Assembly (NCBI GenBank): GCA_910575795.1
Contig: CAJTGE010000009.1
Location: 1-64,000, forward strand
DNA from: Clostridiaceae bacterium
GTDB taxonomy: Bacteria > Bacillota > Clostridia > Lachnospirales > Lachnospiraceae
DNA length: 64,000 nt
Direction of reading: 5' to 3'
The notes under the pieces are model-generated. The model had not been told where the DNA came from, did not search any database, and worked only from the letters and a program-made list of their open reading frames with translations. Every line of letters begins with the position of its first letter. Within the stretch, counting starts at the first letter, position 1. A program made the position numbers and the translations under genes. Shown piece by piece: positions 8,645 to 16,940 of the stretch.

Positions 8645-9673
8645 ATGGCAGGCCGAAGCTATGAGCCGGAAGTAGTAGTGGAGGACATAACAAAGCTGAC
8701 GGAAAAGGAGTGGAAGGAGTACCGTTACCGGGGAATCGGCGGCAGTGACGTGGCGGCGGTGTTTGGCATTTCGCCGTGGAAGACAGCCAGGGATTTATAT
8801 GAGGAAAAGATGTTTGGCAAGGACCCGGAATCCGAAGATGAAGGGTGGGTCGCCAAGGAGATCGGGAAGCGGTTGGAGGAACTGGTGGTGCAGATTTTTA
8901 TGAAAAAGACGGGGCTTAGGCCTTATGCGGTTCGGAAAATGTTCCGCCACCCGGATTACCCGTTTATGCTGGCAAATGTGGATTTTTTTGTGGAGGTCAA
9001 TGGGGAAATCTACATTATTGAGTGTAAGACTTCTTTTTCCTTCCACATGGAGGAATGGGAGGACGGCGGGATTCCCAGGCATTATGAGCTGCAGGGGAGG
9101 CATTATATGGCGGTGACCAATGTGAAGGGCGTCATTTTCCTGTGTCTTCATGGAAACAATGAGAATGCCTTTATCATGCGGAGCATGGTCCGTGACCTGG
9201 ATCTGGAGGAGGAACTGATTGAGCAGGAGGACTGGTTCTGGAACCATTGCGTGAGGGAAGGGAAACCGCCGGAGTACACGGAGCCTGTACAGCTGGTGCT
9301 TCGGAGTATCCGGGACCGGATGGGGGTGAAGGATTCCCAGGTGGTGGAGCTGCCAAAGGAGCTTTCGGGATGTGTGACAGAATACCTGGACTTGAAGAAA
9401 CGGAAATCGGAGCTGGATAAGCAGTCTAAGGAGATTGAGGAACGGATGAAAAGCGCCTATGCCCCGGTTCAGGAGGCTTTGAAAGGGGCGGAGAGGGGCG
9501 TGCTGGTTCTGGGGGACGTGCGGTATCAGGCAGGGTATACCAGGCGGGTGACTACTTCCATTAACAAGGAGAGTCTGGAGGCCATGGGGATTCTGCACCC
9601 GGATATCTGCAAGGAGTACGCAAAGACCAGTGTGTCCCGGAGTTTTTATATTAAGCAGGAGAAGGCCGGATAA
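8645..9673 (+). CDS. YqaJ-type viral recombinase / alkaline exonuclease
   Basis: A 342-residue protein of the YqaJ family, lambda-exonuclease-like enzymes of the PD-(D/E)XK fold that resect DNA ends for single-strand annealing recombination. The family motifs are all visible: YRGIGGSDVAAVFGISPW at residues 28-45, LANVDFFVEVNG containing the catalytic Asp, YIIECKTSF with the Glu-x-Lys pair, and HYELQGRHYMAV. The C-terminal 100 residues form a charged coiled coil plus a small extra domain. Phage versions normally sit beside a RecT annealase; no RecT is visible here, so the set may be incomplete or the partner lost. GC-rich, same strand as the genes on either side. Confidence 0.85.
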   Translation: MAGRSYEPEVVVEDITKLTEKEWKEYRYRGIGGSDVAAVFGISPWKTARDLYEEKMFGKDPESEDEGWVAKEIGKRLEELVVQIFMKKTGLRPYAVRKMFRHPDYPFMLANVDFFVEVNGEIYIIECKTSFSFHMEEWEDGGIPRHYELQGRHYMAVTNVKGVIFLCLHGNNENAFIMRSMVRDLDLEEELIEQEDWFWNHCVREGKPPEYTEPVQLVLRSIRDRMGVKDSQVVELPKELSGCVTEYLDLKKRKSELDKQSKEIEERMKSAYAPVQEALKGAERGVLVLGDVRYQAGYTRRVTTSINKESLEAMGILHPDICKEYAKTSVSRSFYIKQEKAG

Positions 9674-9695
9674 AGGCAGAGAAAGGAGGGATTGT

Positions 9696-10109
9696 TTGAC
9701 TGCCAGTGAGCAGGGATTTTTACGGTTGGAGCTGGAGGTGTTGTTAAAGCGGCTGAAGCGGAATCTGGACCAGGTTGGAGTGGAAGTGCTTAAGAGCGCG
9801 TACAGGAAGGGATATGGGGAGCTTTTGAGGGAGATTCAGGCAAAGGCGGAGACCTATATGAAAGAGGCTGTTTTTAGCGGCATGGGAGGGTATTTTTGCC
9901 GGGATGAAGTTCCGGACCTGTGCAGGGAGTTAAACGGCGTGGTAAATGAGGCAGGCGTAAAACACCAGCTGAGTGTGGCTCTTTTTCAGGAGCCGGATAT
10001 GGGGAAGGTGGAAGGTCTGGTTCAAATGATCAGGGAAAGGGTACAGAGGATTGTTCTGGAGTACCAGGGCCATATACAAGGAGGAAGGCAAATGCACAGC
10101 ATTTTATAA
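9696..10109 (+). CDS. Uncharacterised helical protein, last gene of the element operon
   Basis: A 137-residue protein starting at a TTG codon placed 6 bp after AAGGAGG; upstream in-frame codons overlap the YqaJ gene and lack an RBS. It is predicted mostly helical (FLRLELEVLLKRLKRNL, YMKEAVFSGMGGYFCRDEVP). The end is odd: the last five codons coincide with a fresh RBS and ATG (GGAGGAAGGCAAATG at about 10080-10094), as if a following gene began here and was cut away by the rearrangement that brought in the IS66 segment. Function unknown. Confidence 0.45.
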   Translation: MTASEQGFLRLELEVLLKRLKRNLDQVGVEVLKSAYRKGYGELLREIQAKAETYMKEAVFSGMGGYFCRDEVPDLCRELNGVVNEAGVKHQLSVALFQEPDMGKVEGLVQMIRERVQRIVLEYQGHIQGGRQMHSIL

Positions 10110-10290
10110 AGGCCTTCCAACGTCCTGCCGCCGAACCTTCGGTGAGGGGGCGCTACATATTATACTAGGAGAAACATGCCTGCGTTCATCCTGGACTCCT
10201 TTATGGTGTGCAGCGCGGTTTAGCAGGGATAAGGCGGGACATTTTTTCCAGCAGGAAGACCGTCTGAAAATTTCTCCGTTTTGCACAAAA

Positions 10291-10653
10291 TCATCCCATG
10301 TATTCCGGCGGTTCCACCGGCCTGACCGATCTCTTCGGGGTGATTGTCAGCCCTTCCATCAGCCATCGGAACTGTTGCGGCGTTAATTCACGCGCCTCCT
10401 CCGGGGTGCGTGGCCACTGGAAGCGGCTTTCCGAGAGCCGCTTGTATAACAGGAGCCAGCCATCCCCTTCCCATACAAGTCCCTTAATGCGATCTGTGCG
10501 TCTTCCGCAGAAAAGATAGAGGGTATCCAGGACATATGGCTTGTTCCCGGTCTGAGTTTCCACGAGTGCCGCCAGCCGGTCCATGCCGGCGCGCAGATCC
10601 GTGTAGCCGCAGACAATGTAGACGGCTTTAAAGCAGGTGGCGTCATTGAGCAT
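10291..10653 (-). CDS. tnpB: IS66 family accessory protein TnpB
   Basis: The 120-residue product has the IS66 Orf2 signature: YIVCGYTDLRAGMDRLAALV near the N-terminus, LYLFCGRRTDRIKGLVWEGD in the middle and LTPQQFRWLMEGL at the end. Start ATG at 10653 is chosen because family members begin MLNDAT-like. It overlaps the stop of the upstream orfA by 11 bp. Its biochemical role in IS66 transposition is not well defined. The gene looks intact although its tnpC partner is gone. Confidence 0.9.
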   Translation of the reverse strand: MLNDATCFKAVYIVCGYTDLRAGMDRLAALVETQTGNKPYVLDTLYLFCGRRTDRIKGLVWEGDGWLLLYKRLSESRFQWPRTPEEARELTPQQFRWLMEGLTITPKRSVRPVEPPEYMG

Positions 10654-11017
10654 CCCGCACCACCTTAAGGACTGCCGCAAGCAGCGGCATGGGTGTGGAT
10701 TCTGTTACATGGATGGAAAGACCGTTTACAGAAACAGAAAGCCCCAGCCGTGTATCTGTATCGTCTTGTGTTTCCTGATGCAGGAGACAGGGGGTTACCG
10801 GGACGATCTGCTGCGCCGGAGTCTCCGGCGGAAGGTTTTCCAGGCACACCTGCCTTACACGGCGCAGCCTGTAATAGTAGTTCGCTTTTGTAATGCCGTG
10901 GCTGGCACACCAATCAATGACACTCATGCCTGCGGGCCGGTTCTGGCATTCCCTGATCTGCTCTGCCCACTCTTGTAAACGGTATTGTACAGCCATTGCT
11001 GTTGTTGCTGAGTTCAT
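10643..11017 (-). CDS. tnpA: IS66 family accessory protein TnpA
   Basis: The 124-residue product has the family helix-turn-helix region, QYRLQEWAEQIRECQNRPAG followed by SVIDWCASHGITKANYYYRL. The C-terminal half ends in the LSVSVNGLSIHVTEST segment seen in Orf1 proteins. ATG 11017 has a GGAGGT ribosome-binding site upstream on the minus strand. Presumed DNA-binding accessory factor of IS66 transposition; immobile without tnpC unless helped by another copy. Confidence 0.85.
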   Translation of the reverse strand: MNSATTAMAVQYRLQEWAEQIRECQNRPAGMSVIDWCASHGITKANYYYRLRRVRQVCLENLPPETPAQQIVPVTPCLLHQETQDDTDTRLGLSVSVNGLSIHVTESTPMPLLAAVLKVVRDAQ

Positions 11018-11134
11018 AGACTTACCTCCGCATAACGGTATCAAAAGTTCAGGCTTAACTTTTGATACTCATGATAGAAATATAGTCTATTGTCACACAC
11101 TTTGCCCTCATAGTCGAGGTACGCACTATCTACC

Positions 11135-11332
11135 GGTTCTTTCCAAGCTTTGTTGACTTTAGCTTAAAAAAGTGACAGTTGCTATGCATAAACGATACCT
11201 GATTTGCTTTTTGGGCAGCAATATTCTGCTACAATCAGGTTATTTAGCCCCCAAAATAATATCGCTATATGCTTTTACTTTAACAAAGCAGCGGTTACTA
11301 TATGGTGCATTCAACAAACACTGGAAAGAACC
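11135..11332. mobile_element. 198-bp miniature inverted-repeat element with 8-bp target duplication
   Basis: Terminal inverted repeats GGTTCTTTCCA (11135-11145) and TGGAAAGAACC (11322-11332), with more partial matching inward (TTTGTTGA / TCAACAAA). It is flanked by the exact direct repeat TATCTACC at 11127-11134 and 11333-11340. It contains no convincing coding sequence. GG-TTCTTT ends and 8-bp duplications are features of the ISL3 family, so this may be a non-autonomous ISL3 relative; that attribution is from memory. Confidence 0.8.
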
Positions 11333-11540
11333 TATCTACCGTTTACGAAATTCTAACCCGTATTTTATGCACAATGCACAATATGATTAAAATTGAATAT
11401 GGTTCGGAGACAAAAAGGGCTATACATTACCAATGAGTTGCATACGTGCCAGTTATTGCACTCCATCTAATGGCTTCATACATTCAAATATTTAAAAGTA
11501 CAACAGGAAAACTGTGAGTACTTTTTAGGAGATCGAACAT

Positions 11541-12218
11541 ATGTTTGACAGAATGGATGGCTTTAAGCCAAAAAATTGTATGTCGGGGTATGATTTTGAA
11601 CTATGGGTGCAAGGCATACTGACCACGTTAAAATTTGACACACGGAGAACAAAAGGAAATGACAACGGTGTTGACATTATAGCAACACTGGATGAAAGGG
11701 GGGAATGTCTGAAATTTTACATACAATGTAAATTTCACAACAGACCAGTAGGAAAAGCTCCTGTACAAGAAATATATACAGGATGTAACTATTTTGGAAA
11801 TGACGGATATCCAGTAGTAATAACAAATAATCGTATGTCAAGTGAGACAAGGGCATATGCAAAACAGCTTGGTGTCGAAGTGATAACCGAATACGAATTA
11901 AATGAGTTTTCACTCTTATTTAAGACAGGCAAGCTGATAAATGAAACTCATACAGGTTTGATGGGTATTATAATTGGAAAGATGGCAAATAGAATAGATT
12001 TATTTGAAAAGGCTGTCAAGGTTTATAACAAAGAACCCATTAAAATTGAGGAAGCGAGTGATAAAGAAGAACTTAAGATCGAACTGATAAATACATTTGA
12101 CCAAGCTAATCTGCTTTTGCAAGAATCAGCAGAACTCCAAATGAGGGCAAATGCGTGTCAGCAACAGGCAATGTCATTACAGAAAGAGGCTATTCTTAGA
12201 AACCTCAACTGTCTTTAG
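11541..12218 (+). CDS. Mrr-like PD-(D/E)XK restriction endonuclease
   Basis: A 225-residue protein whose first 140 residues fit the Mrr catalytic domain. These are SGYDFELWVQGIL (helix with catalytic Glu), GNDNGVDIIA (catalytic Asp), FYIQCKF (Q-x-K, the Mrr variant of E-x-K), then PVQEIYTG, YPVVITNNRMSS and YAKQLGVEVI. Such enzymes cut modified or foreign DNA. The C-terminal 85 residues form a helical, coiled-coil-like tail. It is AT-rich and lies 37 bp upstream of an IS1595-type transposase in the same direction, so it could be a passenger gene of that element or simply a neighbour; its last codons may be altered by the insertion. Confidence 0.75.
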   Translation: MFDRMDGFKPKNCMSGYDFELWVQGILTTLKFDTRRTKGNDNGVDIIATLDERGECLKFYIQCKFHNRPVGKAPVQEIYTGCNYFGNDGYPVVITNNRMSSETRAYAKQLGVEVITEYELNEFSLLFKTGKLINETHTGLMGIIIGKMANRIDLFEKAVKVYNKEPIKIEEASDKEELKIELINTFDQANLLLQESAELQMRANACQQQAMSLQKEAILRNLNCL

Positions 12219-12255
12219 CTCAAAAGTCTCCGACCATGTGTTAGGAGGTTTAACC

Positions 12256-13416
12256 ATGGCAGATTTGTATGAGCAATTACTGGATAGTATTGACACTCTT
12301 ACACCAGAACAGCTTGCTGAATTGGCATCAATTATCAATGCGAGACAGTTGAAACCAGAGAAAGAAAAAGAGGAAATACCGTCAGATACAAAACAACCAT
12401 GTGTGCATTGTGGAAGCGTCAATACAAAGAAATATGGAAAAGCATGTGGCAGACAAAGATTTAAGTGTAAGGATTGTGGTAAGACATTTAACTCATCAAC
12501 TGGTGCAATCACAAGTAATTCACGGCTTTCAGTAGGACAGTGGAAAGAATTGTTACGTGGGGTTGTGGACAACCTTTCCATAAAAGATATCGCTAAAAAT
12601 GTTGGTATAGCAAAATCATCAGCATGGATAAACAAGCAAAAAGTCTGCTACGCAATAATGACATTGTATGGAGAACAGGACAGGTTTATAGACATAGCAG
12701 AATGTGACGAATATTATGCTCCTGTATCATTCAAAGGAAAACGTGACCCAGAATTTTTTGTATATACATTGGGAAGGCTGCCAAGACACCATATGAATCT
12801 ACAAGAAAAAATAGAGTGGCTTATGAAAGCAGGCTTATATGAAAAACTGTTAGAGGAAGACCCTGAAAAATTAGAGCAACTGTTATACAACGATGGATAT
12901 CTACGAGGAATCAGTCGAGACCAGACTTGTATATTGACATGTCAAGACCGCAGCGGAAATTTGTACATGAATCCAACCTGTGTTGGAAGATTAGAGACAA
13001 ATGATGTAAATAAGAATCTGCATGGAAGATTTGAAAAAGACGCAATTCTTGTAACTGACAGCCATAATGCATATCCAGGTTTTGCAGACAGGGAAAAGAT
13101 ACAATTAGAGCAGATTGAGGCTGATAAACATGCCAAAGGAGCATTTAACCTTGGCCGTGTAAATGCATTACATTCAGATATAGCCAAGTACTGGCCTAAA
13201 CAACAAGAGAGAATACCATCAACAAAATACATGGATTTGAGCTTAATGCTTATGTGGTGGTTGAGAAAACATAAAGACCTTACAACAAATGAAAAAGTAG
13301 AAAAGTTATATGAGATTATTCAAGACCAACATATAACCGTAGATACATTATATGAGAAGATAAAGAGCAGAGAACTGCAATTAAATACAAAAGGATATTT
13401 TCCGAATAAGGTTTAA
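12256..13416 (+). CDS. IS1595-family (ISXO2-like) transposase
   Basis: A 386-residue transposase from ATG 12256 after TAGGAGG. The N-terminus carries a zinc ribbon (CVHCGS...FKCKDCGKTF) followed by a winged-helix-like segment (IKDIAKNVGIAKSSAW). The catalytic core shows the DDE-type order: ECDEYY, LVTDSHNAY and VNALHSDIAKYW. The YAPVSFKGKRD insertion after the first Asp is typical of ISXO2-like enzymes. It appears full-length. Terminal inverted repeats of the element were not found with confidence, so its limits are unknown. AT-rich like the Mrr gene beside it. Confidence 0.8.
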   Translation: MADLYEQLLDSIDTLTPEQLAELASIINARQLKPEKEKEEIPSDTKQPCVHCGSVNTKKYGKACGRQRFKCKDCGKTFNSSTGAITSNSRLSVGQWKELLRGVVDNLSIKDIAKNVGIAKSSAWINKQKVCYAIMTLYGEQDRFIDIAECDEYYAPVSFKGKRDPEFFVYTLGRLPRHHMNLQEKIEWLMKAGLYEKLLEEDPEKLEQLLYNDGYLRGISRDQTCILTCQDRSGNLYMNPTCVGRLETNDVNKNLHGRFEKDAILVTDSHNAYPGFADREKIQLEQIEADKHAKGAFNLGRVNALHSDIAKYWPKQQERIPSTKYMDLSLMLMWWLRKHKDLTTNEKVEKLYEIIQDQHITVDTLYEKIKSRELQLNTKGYFPNKV

Positions 13417-13482
13417 AAGTCATTGACAAAATATGTATTCGGCGTTACCCTCCACCAAAATTTTGAAAGGTGGGTAATGTGT

Positions 13483-13629
13483 ATGAGAGTAATGGACATA
13501 GTTGAAGATTTGTTGATTGAGTTTGAGCATCTCGAAAATATGTTAGAGATTTTAGAAATCGGTTTTGAGAATTGTACGAACGGCGACCATAAATGTGAGA
13601 CTTCAAGTATCTATATCCTGAATCCGTGA
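13483..13629 (+). CDS. Small acidic protein, C-terminus supplied by an inserted repeat element
   Basis: A 48-residue frame with a good RBS (GAAAGGTGGG) and a helical, acidic core (MDIVEDLLIEFEHLENMLEI). The sequence changes character at SIYILNP, exactly where the terminal repeat of the 13617-13807 element begins, and the stop codon lies inside that repeat. It is therefore probably the N-terminal part of a longer small protein truncated by the insertion. Function unknown. Confidence 0.45.
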   Translation: MRVMDIVEDLLIEFEHLENMLEILEIGFENCTNGDHKCETSSIYILNP

Positions 13630-13807
13630 AGTTCAATTGCATAATTAGGCATAGAAAACCAAGATTTATGCTGTATTCCAGCTTTTCGAGATGCTAAAAT
13701 TCTATCACCCAATGGGTGAAGAAATTTTGGTACTTCTAAATCCCAAGAGACCTTGTAAAATATGGTTCTAAAGGAAATAGTACCGACTTAAATTTCACGG
13801 ATTCAGG
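13617..13807. mobile_element. 191-bp non-coding element with 14-bp terminal inverted repeats
   Basis: Perfect inverted ends CCTGAATCCGTGAA (13617-13630) and TTCACGGATTCAGG (13794-13807); the match continues imperfectly inward for about 6 bp. The interior holds no gene but has a small internal hairpin (CACCCAATGGGTG near 13709). No matching target duplication is visible at the flanks. It could be a MITE derived from an IS with CC-starting ends, or a structured RNA closed by a long stem. Confidence 0.6.
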
Positions 13808-13844
13808 TGATATTTAATAAGAAGAAGTAAAGGGCACCCAAGTA

Positions 13845-14376
13845 TTAAAGGGTGTCTTTTATTTTGTGATTTAATGGGAGTGAGATATTCACCTTTCGTA
13901 TAAATATAAGCGGTGTGTGGTGAAAATAGTCAGTAGTAACAAATAAACGAACTGGGAGTTTTCGGATAAGGGCTGCGAAGCGGTCAATATCGGCTTTGGT
14001 ATCCCGAACTTTTTCCAGCGCCTTTTCCATCTCTGCAATGTTCGCTTTCAGCGTTGCCCGTTCCGTATCGTAATCTGCGATAAACATGGTAAAGATGTGG
14101 TCGGGCAGCTTGCCGCTCATATTGTCCTCGTAGGTGCGTTTCAGCTTCACATCCAGGTCAGCCAGCCGCTTCTTTGCCGATGCAAGGTCGCGCTTCATCG
14201 TTGCGGTCTGTTTCTGCTGATCGGCGCATTTCAGTTCCATGAGCCGCTGTGCGGCTTTCTCCGCATCCTTGCTGAACAATTTCGCGTTACGGCGGATGTC
14301 CTCAAGCACTGCCTGATGAAAGGTGTCACGGTTGATATAGTGGCTGGAGCAGTAAAAGTATTTTGTACGGATCTGA
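13845..14376 (-). pseudogene. C-terminal remnant of a large serine recombinase
   Basis: Reading on the minus strand from about 14376, the segment KYFYCSSHYINRDTFHQAVL is the end of a zinc-ribbon domain. It is followed by the long coiled coil (AQRLMELKCADQQKQT, LASAKKRLADLDVKLKRTYE, FTMFIADYDTERATLKANI) characteristic of TnpX/TndX-type large serine recombinases. The catalytic N-terminal domain is missing. The reading frame also leaves the family pattern after DIDRFAALIRK, ending in unrelated AT-rich codons. Such recombinases excise and integrate conjugative or mobilizable elements, so this is the stump of an element end. It abuts the mobilization-like stump on the other strand. Confidence 0.75.
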
Positions 14377-15458
14377 TCAATCAGATGGTAATTGATGATA
14401 AAGACAGGTTCAGCATATTTGACAAAAACGGTCCGTATCTTGCAACTAAGAAAGTCGGCAAAAATAATCCGAAGGCGGAGGAAATCAAGGAAGACAATGA
14501 AATCCGCATGGAATGGAACAGAACTGTTGACCGTGCGATTGTAAGCGGTGTACCTGATACGGAGATTTTGGAACTAAAAAAGACGGAAATCACAGACAGG
14601 GTAAAGGAATCCGTGGAGCAGAACGGACAAAAGCCGGAGCTGTTTGGAGAGATTGTCAGGGCGGCGATTCTGTTATTAGAACTTCTGATTGCGAAAGCTA
14701 TGCAGAAGGTAATGGATATAGCGGAGAAAGTTATCAGAAACGCTGTTGACGGCATAAAAGAAACATCAAGAGAAACGGAAAACTGTATCCATGCAGGAGA
14801 TACTCTGGCAGTCCAGTCGGAAAGGAAGAAGATACCATTTCCCATAAATCCGCATCGGAAACCGGATATGCAAAAAAATACAGAATATCCAGCGGTTGTG
14901 TCCACAGGGAAAGAAAGTATTATTAAGAAGATAAAGACTGAGCAGAATCCTGTTCCGACTGAAACCGAACAGATAGCGGAAAGGCCGCCATATCCAAGAC
15001 CTTCCGTGCTTGCAAGTAAATATCCCAGCCTGCAAGAGATCGAGGGCAGGCTGAAAGAACAGAACAAGGCAATCTTCGGACGTGAGAAAAAGGGGGATGA
15101 ACTAAAAAAGGAATTGTCAGGATGCACGGGCATTTTCAAAGGCGGCAGGCGTAAGGAGTTACAGCAGGAGATGGACCATCTTGACAATCAGATTTCCAAT
15201 ATGAAAAAAAGGCTTTCTTTTATTGTGAAAGAATATCATTTTGATTCTGTTCAGGCATTTTATAAGGAACTTAATGCGGCAAAGAAAGAGAATCAGGATT
15301 ATGAGACAGCTTGCGCAGAGTATGAAAAAATTTACGGAGAAAAAGTAGTGGATGCAAGGAGCGTCAGGAACAGGCTCAGGCAAAAAGAGCAGATAGTAAA
15401 AGAAAAAGAGACGAGCAGGGCGCATCAGTCAAGACAGAAAGATAAGGGGGCAAGGTAG
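14376..15458 (+). pseudogene. 5'-truncated mobilization/relaxase-type protein, C-terminal part
   Basis: An open frame that loses its natural start at about 14376, where it meets the recombinase stump on the opposite strand. The remaining 360 residues begin near QMVIDDKDRFSIFDKNGPYL and include NPKAEEIKEDNEIRMEWNR, a low-complexity middle, and a long coiled coil (LKEQNKAIFGREKKGDELKK, GIFKGGRRKELQQEMDHL). This arrangement resembles the C-terminal region of MobA/MobL-type relaxases in clostridial mobile elements; the nuclease domain itself is absent, so the assignment is by context and memory. It ends in a basic tail. Confidence 0.5.
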
Positions 15459-15607
15459 TAAAGGAAGATTATGGAAAAGTAAAAATGTATGTCAAATTAT
15501 AAAATTAAAGCAATATGGGGAAAAGGTAGTTATAGATGAAAAAGGAATACAGTGAAACCAAAAGATATATATTATAAGGCACAAGGGTTTGGGGCATAAA
15601 CTGTTAT

Positions 15608-15644
15608 AATAGTGAACTGCGTTAGTAGTTCGCAGTTCACTATT
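15608..15644. terminator. Bidirectional-looking hairpin at the 3' end of the histidine kinase gene
   Basis: AATAGTGAACTGCG (15608-15621) and CGCAGTTCACTATT (15631-15644) form a perfect 14-bp stem with a 9-nt loop. It overlaps the kinase stop codon and separates convergent genes. Confidence 0.7.
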
Positions 15645-16935
15645 GCTTTAAGGTAATAACGGTATGAAAAGTAAGCGCATCATCATTATAATACATCTGT
15701 AAATTGCCATGATATTGGTCTACCACTTTACGAATGCTTTTTAATCCAAACCCATGTCCGTTTTTATTGTCGTTTAGCTGCCTGTCCTTACAGAGAAAAG
15801 GATTTTTTCGGCAGGAATTGATAACTGTTATCACGAAAAACGGTGTTTTTTCATGTTTGCTTGTATTGATCTCGATAAAAGAGCCGGGGATATTACTTGC
15901 TGCCGCTATAGCATTATCCAGCAAATTGCAAAACAGAGAGGTAAGGTCGTTGTCTGCAATAAAATCCGTTGTCCCGCTGCGTATGTCAGCATGAAAAGTT
16001 ATGTGGCTGTCAGTGCATTGCTGCATATAGCGGCATAGAATGGAATTCAGCATTTCATGGTCGCATAGTCTGGAAAATTCCTTCAGGTCTGGGGAGAGTA
16101 CCAATTGCCGGATATAGGCGCTTATTTTAGCATACTCTTTTTGTTCATTCAGCATATCAATGGACTGCAGGTGCTTTTTTATGTCATGGATTAAAATACG
16201 TTGGTTTTCATTCTGTACATTCAGCATCTTATAATATCTAGCCAAATCTGACTCTTTTTGGAGCAATAACTGTATTTCTGTAAATTCCATGTTTTTTTTC
16301 TGATGATACTGGTTGATTTCAAACATGAGCAGATTTGCTGCCAGCAAAAAAACAGCGCCCACGGCAACCATCCAGTCAAGTGACGCCGGGAAGGAAACGG
16401 ATTCGCCAATACTTATGAAAGTAAACATAATAAAGATTGAGGTCAGGGGAATGAAAACAAGAAGAAAAACCGACTTGTCATACTGCCCTGTATCCTTCTT
16501 CGGGTTTCTCATTAGGTGCATCAGTATATAAGCAACAGCAAAGAATATGAGTTTGCTAAAGACCGAAAAAAATAAAAGATGATAAAATTCCCTGCCATTA
16601 TCAAGGAAATGAGGGGCAAACCGTTTGGTAATTCCATAAACAACTAATTCACTCATTGTCATAACAGCCGTCAGTATGGAAGAATGAAATACTGCCGTGT
16701 ACCAATTCAGATAACACTGGGTCATTAAAAAAATGAGGTTCAGAAAAAAATATAAAATGATATTGAGCCATATAGATTCAAACAGTGACACGCAAAACAG
16801 GATAAAATATAAGCTGCATAGTACAGCCAGTTTTCTTTGAGGGGTGCGCTTGGCAGGAAATAAATCGGAGGAATACTGCCAGAGTATAATTGCTTCTACA
16901 AGAAAACTGAAAAAATAACAGATTGTATTTATCAT
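15640..16935 (-). CDS. AgrC-like sensor histidine kinase (GHKL ATPase type)
   Basis: A 431-residue membrane kinase. Residues 1-215 contain about six hydrophobic segments, the layout of peptide-sensing AgrC/ComD kinases. This is followed by a dimerisation helix with the phospho-acceptor motif ILIHDIKKHLQSI, an N box (SLFCNLLDNAIAAA) and a G box (GHGFGLKSIRKVVDQY). It would phosphorylate the LytTR regulator encoded 5 bp upstream on the same strand. No AgrB protease or AgrD peptide precursor is visible nearby, so the signal is unknown and may come from elsewhere. The pair sits in the mobile-element region next to a lipoprotein gene read in the opposite direction, a plausible target. Confidence 0.85.
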   Translation of the reverse strand: MINTICYFFSFLVEAIILWQYSSDLFPAKRTPQRKLAVLCSLYFILFCVSLFESIWLNIILYFFLNLIFLMTQCYLNWYTAVFHSSILTAVMTMSELVVYGITKRFAPHFLDNGREFYHLLFFSVFSKLIFFAVAYILMHLMRNPKKDTGQYDKSVFLLVFIPLTSIFIMFTFISIGESVSFPASLDWMVAVGAVFLLAANLLMFEINQYHQKKNMEFTEIQLLLQKESDLARYYKMLNVQNENQRILIHDIKKHLQSIDMLNEQKEYAKISAYIRQLVLSPDLKEFSRLCDHEMLNSILCRYMQQCTDSHITFHADIRSGTTDFIADNDLTSLFCNLLDNAIAAASNIPGSFIEINTSKHEKTPFFVITVINSCRKNPFLCKDRQLNDNKNGHGFGLKSIRKVVDQYHGNLQMYYNDDALTFHTVITLKQ

Positions 16936-16940
16936 TTGCT

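Larger units (their letters stand above)
10280..11040 (-). mobile_element. Partial IS66-family element (orfA and orfB only)
   Basis: Contains the two small IS66 accessory genes on the minus strand, overlapping as usual, but the large transposase gene tnpC that should follow is missing; the 180 bp beyond orfB contain no tnpC sequence. A truncated tnpC N-terminus occurs on the opposite strand at 19.5 kb. No clean IS66 terminal repeats were identified, so the boundaries are approximate. Confidence 0.6.

Noticed and set aside
11172..11390. 72-residue open frame in the IS66/MITE gap
   Set aside because: It runs across the 198-bp inverted-repeat element and its target duplication, and lacks an RBS.
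13617..13807. omega RNA / HEARO-type RNA or a known riboswitch
   Set aside because: No IscB/TnpB gene is adjacent and I could not match a known class; kept only as an inverted-repeat element.
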